Shown here piece by piece: positions 1 to 11,171 of a stretch of DNA of 64,000 nucleotides. The notes beneath the pieces were generated by a model, which saw nothing but the letters and a program-made list of their open reading frames with translations, did not search any database and was not told the origin of the DNA. The stretch comes from Tetrahymena elliotti 4EA (taxonomy: Eukaryota; Ciliophora; Oligohymenophorea; Hymenostomatida; Tetrahymenidae): contig JH720308.1 of the NCBI GenBank assembly GCA_000231825.2, positions 520,483 through 584,482 of the forward strand. The letters run 5' to 3'. The translations under genes and the position numbers were made by a program. Position 1 is the stretch's first letter. Each line of letters starts with the position of its first letter.

Positions 1-1755
1 TGAAAATAGCTAAACTTAACAAGAACTGTCTACAAAATCATCGACATTCATAGGAGAATTGAGAATTCTTTCAAAACACTCAAGGCATATTTTTCTTTAC
101 ACAAGCTTGTTTTCTTAAGTATCAAATAAAGAACAAGCAAGATTGTCAGTTTTCTACTCAATTTTACAGTAAAATTAACACTAAATCAACTTACCTGTCC
201 TATTCAATTATTGCAACACTTTCTCATATTAATATTGAATTTCTCTTGGATCTATAAAAGTTTTTTTGATTTAAAATAAGTTCATATATTATCTATTCTC
301 ACACTATTCATAAAGAAAGTCCAAACATTTCTTGCAAATTACCAACTGTTTAGTTTTATCGAAATTGTCTATCTTTAAAAAGAAAGACTCTTAATCAGGC
401 TTTAAATTTATTTCTCTATTTAAAAGATTGCAATACTAGCAAGCATCAGCTACTAATAAAGACTAGCTATTTTGTTTTTCAGAATTTGATAAAAAGCTAG
501 CCGACTTTTATTTTTAAGGTAAATTCTGTGATTGTATAATTTCCATACTATCTTCTTCTTTGACATTAAAAAGTGAAGCATTTATTTTAGTATCTACTAA
601 ATTTTATATTAAATACTCTAAATCTCTGACTAGATCTAAAAGCTAAAAACGATAAAGATTAACCCCATAAAAATTCAAGCTAGATAGTTTATTTTATTAT
701 AAAAAATTAGCTTTCTTAAGAACACAAAAATTACAAATAATTATTTTATCTAAAATCTTTGTAACTACTTGCTTTTATTCTAGGTTAGTATATTTGTCAC
801 AATCTAAGCATCTTAAATCATAAACAACTGCATCTCGTCTATTTTAGTTAACTTCATCTATCTAGCTATTTTATTCTTCTTTTGATTGCATGCTTTCTGA
901 TTCATCTGATTCATCAGACAACGTTTTAATAGCTTCTTAGCTATCTAATTTATCAACTAAATTCTTTTTCTGAAATTTCAAAATAGATCTAGCTGACTAA
1001 ATAGAGTCTTCATTTTTTGTATGACTTTCTTCAGTTATATTTATATCAGCTATTGACATTCTAACTTTTTTTTTTATTGTTTTTTGAGATTATTAGTCTG
1101 ATTTACCACCATCACCTATTAAGCTTTGAATATGATCTAACTCAGTTAAGTCATTTTGATCTTCTTCTTATTTCTTAATGTTTTCAATATTTCCAATCTG
1201 TTGATTTTCAAGAAATTATTTAAAGTCAATTTAATATGATGGTTATTTTGCTAAAGGATTTGAAGTAGGTAATTCTTAGACATTGAGTTTAGATTAATCT
1301 ATCAAGTGAAGGCTCTATTATTAATTTTCCTTTTAACCAACAACTTTAATCTATTTTTTAAATCCGAAATCTTAAAGCAAGGACTCTTTTAAAATCGATG
1401 ATGGATCTTAAAGTTGTATTCTCTTAAAGAAATTAGTTTCTAAAATATTTTTTTTGCCATTATTCTTTGCTTAATCCTCTTCTAACTCACTAGCTTATTT
1501 TACAATTTATCCATTTTTTTCAAATTATATTAAAATCTAATCCTCATCATTAACATCAAGAAATTTCAAAAAATATATTTCATGTTTTCTCATAAACTCT
1601 AACTCAAACAATAAGTTAAACTATTAGTTTTGTTAAATTAGATATATTTTTTTCTCATAATCTTCTTCCATCATGTATAATTCATTTAATTCAGAGTCAA
1701 TTCCCCCATCCTCTGTTTTAAAAAATGTTAAAGCAAAAAGCTTAACTTCAATTGC
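1..1755 (-). CDS. Unknown protein with CxxC pairs, 3' end off window
   Basis: Reading the minus strand with the ciliate code gives one long coding frame from about 1755 down to base 1, where it runs off the window. The N-terminal half is acidic, Ser/Gln-rich and probably disordered; it includes a run of Ser-Asp-Glu at about 885-915. The second half has spaced CxxC pairs (RCLDCDKY near 800, ICNFCVLK near 735, ICLECFER near 80), which suggests zinc binding, although I cannot name the family. A GTAAGT...TAG intron lies at about 154-194 and the frame is consistent across it. The first in-frame Met pair (MMEED) is at 1674, but coding-like sequence continues upstream to a possible splice acceptor at 1756-1757, so a short upstream exon may exist. 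Function unknown. Confidence 0.7.
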
Positions 1756-2125
1756 CTTTTGAAAAATAAAAATAATTCAATATTAAAAATTTTTAAATTC
1801 ATCTTATAAGAAATTTCTTTACACATCAAATCTATTGATTTGGTTAGTAAATTTTTTTTAAATTAATAATAACTAACTAAGTGTTTTAAAACTTTCAAAA
1901 GATAAAAATTTGATACTTTAAAGAAATAAGAATATTAGCTTTATTTTAGAATTTTTAAATCCATGTTTTCATTTTGATTTATAACTTAATAAATTAAGAT
2001 TTTGATAAGTAAGTTTTTATGTTCTAATTAATATTCTAAAAACTTATCAAATTAAATTTTTTTTCAATATTTTTCTGCTATTTTTTGAGAGAAAACTAGA
2101 TCTTTTATTCTATTTAAATTTAACC
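1756..2125. other. Intergenic spacer
   Basis: Very AT-rich sequence between the 5' end of the CxxC gene and the 3' end of the otubain-like gene, both on the minus strand. It probably holds the promoter, and perhaps a short first exon, of the CxxC gene. I see no other feature. Confidence 0.4.
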
Positions 2126-3418
2126 TCATAATAAAACATATCTTTTGTAAACTGGTGATTTTAACACTTTAAATATAACAAAATTTTTTAGGTGAAATCT
2201 TTTTATTTGCATATTAATTTCTTATGATGTTGATGCTATTTGAAAGAAAAATAAGAATTTTTATCTAATTGAAACTAAACTATTCTCAAATTTATTTTTC
2301 TCTTCAATTTGTGCTGATCCTTGATTTATTTATTTTTATTATCCACTTATTTTAAAAAATTCAGAAAATAAAAAATTTTATTTTAAAATTTTTTGAAACA
2401 AACAAAATAAGATTTTAAAATATTTAAAAAATTACAAATTAAATAAAAGTTTTACTTTTGAAGCTAACACCATAATTTATTACTCTGCTTCAGTTCCATC
2501 TTTCAATAATTTTAAATGATTTTTTTAATGTTCAAAAGTATCTATCCAACCTCTATAATTAGAAGATTATTTAATTCCTAGATAGAATTAATAAAGAATA
2601 TTTCTCATTATTATTACTGCTGATACATCTATTAGAGGATTTTAATTGTAATTTTAACAAAAATCTATTAAAGAAAACATTTTTTCATTTTGAATTTTTT
2701 AAAAATTGGTTAGTAAAAATAAAATAGCACAATATTTTATATCTTCATCTTTAAAATCTTATATATAATCTAAATTATGTTTAAAATTAGGAATGTTCAT
2801 AATTTGATTTATAGTTTATTCGAGTTTTTACTTATCTTAGGTTAATACTATATTTAGGATAATATCTAGAAATAAACATCTATAAAAGGTATTTCCATCA
2901 TTTTTAACAACTAATTCACATTGAAATTACATATTCCATTTTTGATAATTCAACAACATTTAATTATTATTATCTTTTTTATTTGATCTAAAGTAATTAT
3001 ATGGACTGGACATAATCAAAACGGATTGCGCTGATTTATCATTTAAAAATTAAAGTAATTTTGCTTAAATATCCTCTGTTTTCTTCATTCTTTGAAGGAT
3101 AGCTTAAATTAGCTTTTAAGTCTAAAGTGAGAGATCACTTTACAAGAAAAAGAGCATAATATCATCTATTTAAACAAAAGTTTATCTTGTCAATTAGGAA
3201 GCTAAATTTTATGATTTCTAAATTTAATCATCTTTTTAACCATGCTACTCATATTCTTCTTCATATTGATATAAAGATGATTAATGTTTTATTTTATTAT
3301 GTTTATTTTAGGCTTGCCTATTAGCAATCTTTATAAAATAAATGGTAAATAGAAATTCTTAATTCCTTTATAAATTTTACTCCAACAATGAACTTCTCCA
3401 TTTAGTAGAATCTCTGCT
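2126..3418 (-). CDS. Otubain-like (peptidase C65) protein lacking the catalytic Cys
   Basis: The minus-strand frame carries the otubain signature around the catalytic site, but reads NDGNTFYRCLFLDII where otubains have DGNCFYR; the nucleophile codon (2888-2890) encodes Thr. Later blocks also fit the otubain fold: IDVSAVIIMRNIL (otubain STVVYLRLL region) and GTEAEQQIMVLASKV (the helix resembling HIHIIALAQAL). The terminal HYD-type catalytic His motif is not seen. The frame stays open to a TGA at 2126-2128, but sequence below about 2450 looks non-coding or spliced. Upstream of an ATG at 3088 (another at 3157) the frame continues through a Q/E-rich stretch to about 3418 without an ATG, so a 5' exon is likely. 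Family knowledge suggests a ubiquitin-binding pseudo-deubiquitinase; loss of activity is inferred. Confidence 0.7.
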
Positions 3419-4486
3419 TATTACAATTAAAAATTTTGAAATATTCACAGTAAAAAATATTAAAAAAGATATTAAAAATCAAAAATTTATCTAGATAAAT
3501 AATCATACCACAATATCAACTGCAAAAAAAATTATGTAAAATATTAAATTTTTGTTTCATTTTATAAAATAAATAAATGTTTAAATATTAAAGAACTCTC
3601 TCTTAAAATAAATTTACCTATTTTTAAAAAATATTTTTAATTAATTAGAAAATGATATCAAAAACAATTCATTATAATTTTTCTTTTTTTTTTTAATTTC
3701 TTTGAATATTTTGAAATAAATCTTTCTTAGAAAATTAAAAATTAAAATTTCTTAATAAAATAACTTAACAAATTATTATATTAAACTAGAGTTAATACTA
3801 AAAAGAATTTTAAAATTTGTTTACTTTTCAAAAATAAAAATTTTAAATAGAATTTGTAAAATATTATTTAAAAAAGATAGTAGCTTCACTAGTATTGAAT
3901 GTTATCTAAAAAGATACTAAAAATGATATATCTAAAATTAATTTTTAACTCCAGACAATTCTTCAATTTAAGTCAATTTTTTCTCTTATCTATTTAATGA
4001 AAATATTGAATTAAATTTTTATGATTTTTGCTTTCTTAAAAAAATTGAAAATACTTGATAAGCATTAATTATGAATATTTGTATGTAGTTTACAGTAAAA
4101 TGTAAAGAGCCGGATATGTAAAAATATTGTGAAAGAAGATTGGAATCCAAAAAATCTGAGTATTAGGAGAGTTTTATAACAAATATTTATGAAATGAAAA
4201 ATAAATAAAAATAATGTTTACTTAATTTAGAAAAATTTAAAAATGATAACACTCAATGATTAAATTTGTTAAATTATTTTTTATGAAATATCAAGGAAGT
4301 AAGTATATAATACGTATAAAATAAAGCAAAAATCTGTGATTACTAATATTTTAATTTATATTAGCAATATATAGAAATACAAGATCATTACTTATTCATC
4401 TCCAAAAAAATCAGCTATTTATTTACTATTTTTTTAGAGATTTAAATCAAATAAAAGATTATTTCTATTCTGGCCATATCTATAAG
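3419..4486. other. Intergenic region between divergent genes
   Basis: AT-rich spacer between the otubain-like gene (minus) and the first Cache gene (plus), so it should hold two promoters. It contains a 28-base element at 4057-4084 that recurs upstream of the second Cache gene. A stretch at about 4100-4170 is less AT-rich, but no gene is visible in it. Confidence 0.45.
4057..4084 (+). promoter_or_regulatory. Upstream element shared by both Cache genes
   Basis: The sequence GATAAGCATTAATTATGAAT and the following bases match 24 of 28 positions with 8261-8288. The two copies lie about 400 and 610 bases upstream of the start codons of the tandem Cache paralogs. It may be a regulatory site or simply a remnant of the duplication. 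Confidence 0.4.
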
Positions 4487-7126
4487 ATGTATGACCCTTA
4501 AGATGGGAAAAACAGTATTACTAATTTTTCTTTTACCCAATCCAAACTAAAAGGAGGTCCTACTTTAAAAAACTTTAATTCCTACAAAAATAATTAATCT
4601 TCAAGCCTATTAGAATTAGATCAGACTCTTTAAGCATTTTAGAAAGCATCGTAGGCAAATTTGAAGAATATTAACAGTAATGTAGAAAGAAATCCTTTTG
4701 ATATATAAAACTTTTCAACAAGATAATTGAATTTTGAAGCAATCACAATGAATAAAAAATAATCACAAAGTAGAGTTAGTCGAACAGAAATAAAGAGTGT
4801 TAACCCTATTTCTTACAATGAATATGAGAAATCAAAATATATTGAAAATGAACAAGATAATTTATATAATGCTTATGATAATTAAGAAAATGAGAGTAAT
4901 TTGGAGAAATCTAATGTGGATTATGAATAAAATAGCACTGAATTATTTGCAAATATTAGGCAAACTAAAATATTTTAGCAAATGAAAGATTATATGTAAA
5001 CATTAAAGAAAAACAAAATCATACAAAAATTTTGGTTCTGTTAAATAAATAGTCGATGGACTCGATAGAAATAGCTCACTGTATCTTTCTTAATGATGAG
5101 TATTTGCATTATTATGATTTTATTAATTTGTTGGATCCTACTTCTATTTTTTATGTATTAAATTTTTGATGATGCTTACTATCCTAACTACTCAGAAAAT
5201 GAAAAAAACTAATTAATTTATACCATATCATCACTGCAAGTATCATTAATTAGTCTCTTAAGTACAACTGATCACCTTCACTAAGTGGCTATTAACATAT
5301 ATTTATCACAGTAAAGTGGTAAAAATAATCCATTCTATGATATTAATTATGACTCTATGCTTTTAAAAGGCAAGAAAAATTATATCTCTATTAATCAAGA
5401 TGTAGAACCCTAATATAATGATACTTTAGGTTTTGTATTCTAAAATGTTAATACTCCAATAACATATGATTTTTTTTAATGGGCAACATTCATAGACCAA
5501 AGAAATTATACCTATCTTACTCCACAATCTTAAAAGATCCTTGATGATTTTGATATACTTAGTTATTTTGTAAAAAACTTAATATCTAGTGCTAAATATT
5601 CATTTTCCTATTCGTATTATTGTAGTTTTGAAACAGATGAATTAGTTATTTACTATCCTGCTGGTTTATAAAAATCATTGAGAGACTTAGATAAGGGACC
5701 TGATTTTCGATTTCATCCTAACTAAAGAGCGTGGTACTAATCAATAATAAAAAATAATCTTTAATATACAAATTAAACTTACCTTACCTTACCATATAAA
5801 GACTAAGTAACTTAATAATTTATTATGACCATGTCAATACCTCTACGTGATTAGGTAAAAATGCTATTTTTTCGTTTTATTAGTTTTCATTTCTCAATAA
5901 TTTAAAAAAGATGTAATTTTGAGTGGAATTTATTCACAAAAAATTTCAAAAAAGTTTTTTTATGAACATGGATTGATTTAGTTATTTTGATTTACAAATA
6001 AATTTAAAAAATTCTTCATTTAATTTAATTAATATTTGTGAATTAAATTTTAAATTTGCTTAATAAATAGAATGGAAACTTCTAAGGAGTGTGTGCAACT
6101 GACTATTATTTAGAAAGCCTAGATAATTACATAAATACCATTGGAGTTAATGAACATTATACTATTGCTCTATTAGATGCTAAAAATGATTAAGGTATTA
6201 TCATAATATAAAATAATACAATTATGAATTTTTCTCCTTAAAGTTTTTTATCTCTTTCTAACTCTGAATGGGAAAATGAAAAATCAAAAATACTCAAAAT
6301 ATTTTAAGAAAATAGAATGAGCAAAACTCATTCTAACCCTTAATACTATTTTCAGAGTATTTAAGGATATAAAATAGCTGGTTCAGCTTTTAAATCTAAA
6401 AAATCAAATGATTAGACATTTATCATATTAGTAAAAGAATCAACAAGTCATTTCGAAAGATTCTATTAAACTATTATTGATACTTTTCATGAAAAATATA
6501 TAATGCCAAATATTAATAGTATAATAACCTTTCTAATAATTAGCTTTCTTCATTTTATTTATTGTTTTATCATGAGTTATTATGCAACTGAGCCCTATAG
6601 AAAAATAAAATAGATATCCAATAAAATAACTTAAAACTTAAAGGCATCAAATCAAATAGGATCACTAGATTAATATCTTAACATCTAAGATTTTAAAAGT
6701 GATTAAAATCTATACCTCCTGGTCAAATCTGCTAAAACTATGGTAAAAAAAATTTAAAAAGCCAATACAAAAAAAATAATTGAAAACTAAAAGTATTATC
6801 ATGCATACCACTATGAAAGAAATGAATATTAAGGGAATAAAATGGATTGGAGAGAATAAATTGATCAGTTAAAAGACCATGGATTTTCTAGAAATTTTAT
6901 TACTATTGCAACTAATATAGATTTATAAAGCTTATCAGAATCAAAAAGCATTGACTTAAAAGATTGTTCTCCTTTTGCAATAGTAAATAATAAATAAGAA
7001 TCTCTTAAGATAAAGTAAAAAATAGTATCTGATGAATCATTGTACTAATCTTTACCTTCAACTAATATTGACTCTCAGATTATGAACCACATTGAAAAAT
7101 ATCTTCCTAATTTATAAATACCCTGA
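4487..7126 (+). CDS. Two-helix membrane protein with extracellular Cache-like domain, copy 1
   Basis: A predicted sensor. Two exons, 4487-5854 and 6071-7126, join to 807 residues and the sum is divisible by three. Residues 1-195 are a Q/N/S-rich cytoplasmic part. A strong hydrophobic helix follows at about 197-222, then a roughly 380-residue extracellular region, a second helix at about 600-625 (IITFLIISFLHFIYCF) and a cytoplasmic tail of about 180 residues. The extracellular part carries the Cache hallmark of a YYPAGL strand followed by an R-x-W-Y motif (PNQRAWY). No kinase or cyclase domain follows, so signalling must go through a partner. The start is the first in-frame ATG after an upstream TGA. 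Gene 8902-11171 is its tandem paralog, with an intron at the equivalent place. The Cache assignment is from motif and topology. Confidence 0.82.
5855..6070 (+). other. Intron in Cache gene copy 1
   Basis: A 216-base AT-rich intron, GTAAAA...AATAG, inserted after GAT-TAG (Asp-Gln) in phase 0. The frame is clean on both sides and broken without removal. Confidence 0.8.
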
Positions 7127-7146
7127 AATATATTCTCATTTTATTA

Positions 7147-7270
7147 TAATAAATAATAAACAAGAATCTCTTCAGATAAAGTAAAAAATGGTGAATCCTT
7201 GTACTAACCTTACCTGCATCTATATTGACTCTGAGTTTATGAACCATACTGAAAATTTGTAAATACCTTT
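7147..7270 (+). pseudogene. Degraded duplicate of the Cache copy 1 3' end
   Basis: This stretch repeats the last coding segment of the gene just upstream (6984-7126), with point changes and small deletions. It shares, in order, the blocks AAGAATCTCTT, ATAAAGTAAAAAAT, TTGTACTAA, ATTGACTCT and TTTATGAACC (ATTATGAACC in the gene). It lies after the TGA and carries no start, so it is a local partial tandem duplication rather than a gene. Confidence 0.75.
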
Positions 7271-8901
7271 AAATAATAATAACTTTAACTCTCATAATCA
7301 AAAATAATTTTTAAAATATTAAAAAACAAGCAAGATTGAATTTTAAAATTATTTTAAATATGTTTAAGTTTTGATAGAAAAAATTTAAACATCATAAATA
7401 CAATCATTTCAAGATGTTTTAAGTTTTGTGAAAAGCTAACAAAATATTATTTCTTAATTGTAAATATTCATTTTAAATAGCTTTTAATATGAATAAGCAA
7501 ATTAACTATGTTTGTTTTAACTTTTAAGTTCTATTTTCTTATAAAAAAATATTTATTTAAAAAAATAAGTATGTGAGGTATCAAAAATTCTAGTAATTAA
7601 CTTTAAAGTTTATTAATTTTTTTATTAGCAAATGTTTTAGATTTTTAAGAAAAGTGAATTAATTCTTTAAATTTAAAAAAATAATGATTCTACTTTATTA
7701 ATTAATTAGAAAATAAAATGAATAGATGTTTACATTTTTTTCAATTTTAAGAAAGTCTTCTAAAAATTATCTTTTCAATCTAAGTTTTGCTTTAAAATTA
7801 TCTAATAAATTATTAGACAGAGAACTATAAGTTTAAAAAAATTGGTCATAGAAAGAGAAGAATACATTAAAGTATTACTTCTAAAATGAATATAAATACT
7901 ATTTTCTCTTAAAAATAAGATTTATTTTTGATTTGTTCACATTTCTTAAAAAAATAATTAATTGAAAAATAGTGCTGAAAAAAACATTTCAATAAATTAT
8001 CAAAAAAAATCATTTCAAAAAATAATAAAAGATGAAGCAATTTGAAACTAAATTTATAAAAAAGACAAATAAACTATTAAATCTTATTGATTAATTGTTT
8101 AGAAATAATTAAAAAATAAATAAAAACATTTGTTATGATTTAACTTTTACTAAGATTAAATAAAATTATCTCAAAAAAATAGATGAATATATCTTGTGAA
8201 GAAATGTAAAAATATATATGTTATATTTAAATATAAATTTGATTAATTAATAAATCACCTGAGAAGCATTAATTTTGAATATGGGTATTATAAAGATTAA
8301 ATACAAAATATAATTAATGCATCAAAAAAACTTATTTAGGTTAAATATTGTAATACTAATAGAAAATAAAGCTTTAATAACAGTGAAGATTGATAGTAAC
8401 AGTAATAGGGAACTAATATGAATAATATTAATTTTACTATAAATTTTTTTATTTTCAAAAATATACATTTGTTAAATTTTCATTATATTTAACTAAATTT
8501 TGTAATTTATTGTTTTTAATTCAAGCAGTAAATAATCCTTTAATATTAAAAAAGAAATAGGGAAATAAGGCAAATTGTTAAAGCTTATCTTCTGAATATT
8601 TTAATTATTAGCGACAGGGACAAAATCATTTTAAGCTATTTCATATATTCAATTTAACACAAGATTGACTGAATAAAAAGCAGTTTATTTATTTCTACTA
8701 GGCAATTAAAAAAATTAGATTTTACTCTATCTTTTGCAATAAGATCCTGCCAATCATATCTAAAAAAAGCAGAAGTATATTAGAAATAGCTAATTTTTAC
8801 TACCTGCAATCGGTGAAATACAGAAAGAAGGCAATAATTTCATTTGAAAGGATTAATAAAAGTTTGCAAATATTTGAAGTCAAACTTAAAATTTATAAGT
8901 T
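7271..8901. other. Intergenic region upstream of Cache copy 2
   Basis: AT-rich spacer between the two tandem Cache genes. It contains the shared element at 8261-8288. The last 300 bases are less AT-rich and are probably 5' leader. No convincing coding frame seen. Confidence 0.4.
8261..8288 (+). promoter_or_regulatory. Upstream element shared by both Cache genes
   Basis: Second copy of the element at 4057-4084: GAGAAGCATTAATTTTGAAT and following bases, 24 of 28 identical. See the first copy for interpretation. Confidence 0.4.
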
Positions 8902-11171
8902 ATGACATAAACTGAGCTTGTACCAGAAGATTATGATCAAGATAATTAAGATGCTTCTCAAAGTGTAATCTCTTCAGGAAGCGTTGAAGATGGGAAAGAA
9001 AAATTCAAAGCTATGATAGATAAAATTTTAGGTGTAAATAATAACATATAAATAGAAAAGATATGCTGTTTCTCAATATTTAAGAAGGAATGGTCTAGAA
9101 CTAAGCAGCTTTTTTGTGTTTACTCAGTCTTTTTAACATTCTTCATGACTATAATCTTAGGCTGTTTTGTGTTCTACTTAAAATTTTGCCCTAATTTTGT
9201 TGGAGATACAATACTAGATTAGATTGATAGCACCATCTCTGATAGTTTCTAAAATTCCTTGCTAGAATATAGCAAATAAGTAAACTAATATTTCAAGGCA
9301 TATAGCTCTTGGATGATTATGTTTTCCTAAATTTTTGCAAATGATATTGGCTGGAGTAACACACTTTATTAATCTAAGAATGAATTGAACTTGTAGCCAC
9401 CAAAAAAATATTTTCCTGTTTATGATATTATGCCATCAGATTTAATAAACACTAAGTACTCTAAAAAAAAACCTTATGTAGAAAAAGATATTACATTTTA
9501 AACCTTTTCTTTTTATCATACTCATCCGGATGATGATATTTCTATTTCTGCAGAAACTCTAAAATACTTAAACTCAGTAGACTTGGTTTCTTATCATTTT
9601 AGCAATTTTATACAAGATCCAAACTAAACCTATATCCGGTCTTTATATTTTTATATTATAGATAGAGATTTAGTCTGTTTTTATCCTGCAGGGCTTATTT
9701 ATGTACCGAAAAGTTATACTATTAACAATAAGGAAAGACCATGGTATAAAAATACAGTATCAAATTTTAAAGCAAATAATAATAAACCCACATTCACAAT
9801 CGCTGGTCCTTACCCTGACATAACTACAAATTAAATAACAATAACATACTCTCTTCCTATTGTAAAACAGGTAATTAATTTAATATCTACTTTAACTTTC
9901 CATATTTTTTAACTAAACAATTCTTTATTTTCATAATATTTTATTCTGTTTTCTATTGAGTTTATTTAAATAATTTTTTAACAAATTAGACTGACCCTAC
10001 AAACGTGGCTGGAATTATCAATGTAGATATTATAGTGGGAAATTTTAGATCAGTTTATGATTTGTTGTAAGAAAAAGATGGAGAATTTCAAATTGCACTA
10101 GTTGATTATGAAACAGAATATGTCATTAATGATTGCTTCAATCAGAGTGGAATAACTCATTTTTATGATACAACTAATACAAATTTTACAATGGATAACT
10201 GGTAAGAAATCATAGATTTTGATCTCCACCCATAAAATTAGACATTTATAATTACAAATAATGCTAATATTAGGTATTACTTTGCTCGTACTAAAATCAA
10301 AGATACAGTTAATTAAACTCTTAATAAATTTTATCTTATTGTATTTGGTAAAGAAAGTAATTATCTCTCCTACAGAAACAATATCTAAGATAAAATAAAT
10401 CATGAACTTTATACCTTTTGTGTTTCTATAATAATAGCTCTTTCTATACTATGGTTCTTTTCCTATTTTTATATATATTTTCTTTCTACATCTATAGTTT
10501 AACCTCTCTTTAAATTGAGTTAACTGGCTAAGAGCATTAATAAACATGATGAAAGAAAGAGCTCAGCTGAAGACTTGAAAGATTAACTAAGTAAAATTAA
10601 AGGAGCTGATGCTGATACTAAGATGCTTATTGATTCCTTTATAAATCTTGTAGATTAGCATTCAGGTATGAGAAAATTAGCAAATGGAAATGGTGACAAT
10701 ATGATACCTATTTACAATAAAATGAATAATATTTATGAAAATTACTCAAGAAATGATTAAGAAGAAATGAAAGATTTAAAAGACGAAATTAAATAATTAA
10801 GAAACTTAGGCTTAGATAACGATGATGATTACGATGATTACAGGTCAAATTAAGACATTGATGAAGTATATGCTGGAAATCCTAAAAATAAATCTTATTC
10901 ATCTTTTTAATCTAATAAATATTAAATAGAAGATGATTAGACTTAGCCGGATTTTAGAAACTATAAAAAAAGATAAGAATTAGAACAATAAGAGGGTGAA
11001 GTTGTATAAACTCATTCTATTTCAAGTAATATAGAAAATATCAAATAAAAAATATTTATTAATTGGATCTAACAATAGCTCCAAGTAGTCTAAGATAACT
11101 AATCAGCTAAAACTAATTTATCTTAAAATATTTTATAATAATTGCTTCCCTCTAACACATAGTCAATTTGA
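8902..11171 (+). CDS. Two-helix membrane protein with extracellular Cache-like domain, copy 2
   Basis: Two exons, 8902-9870 and 9990-11171, give 716 residues in a consistent frame. A short acidic N-terminus is followed by a membrane helix at about 68-95 (FFMTIILGCFVFYL) and a large extracellular domain. A second helix sits at about 465-490 (ALSILWFFSYFYIYF). The tail is hydrophilic, with Asp-rich and Gln-rich segments. The extracellular part has the Cache pattern CFYPAGL followed by NKERPWYKN (R-P-W-Y). The layout matches the gene at 4487-7126, and the single intron falls shortly after the R-x-W-Y block in both. No catalytic output domain is visible. The ligand is unknown; amino acids or other small molecules are typical for the Cache family. 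Confidence 0.85.
9871..9989 (+). other. Intron in Cache gene copy 2
   Basis: A 119-base intron, GTAATTAA...AAATTAG, phase 0 after CAG. Its position corresponds to the 216-base intron in copy 1, supporting common origin. Confidence 0.8.

Noticed and set aside
2530..2550. Sequence resembling the Tetrahymena chromosome breakage site core (CCAACCTCT)
   Set aside because: Only part of the conserved core matches and it lies within the otubain-like coding sequence; chance similarity is more likely.
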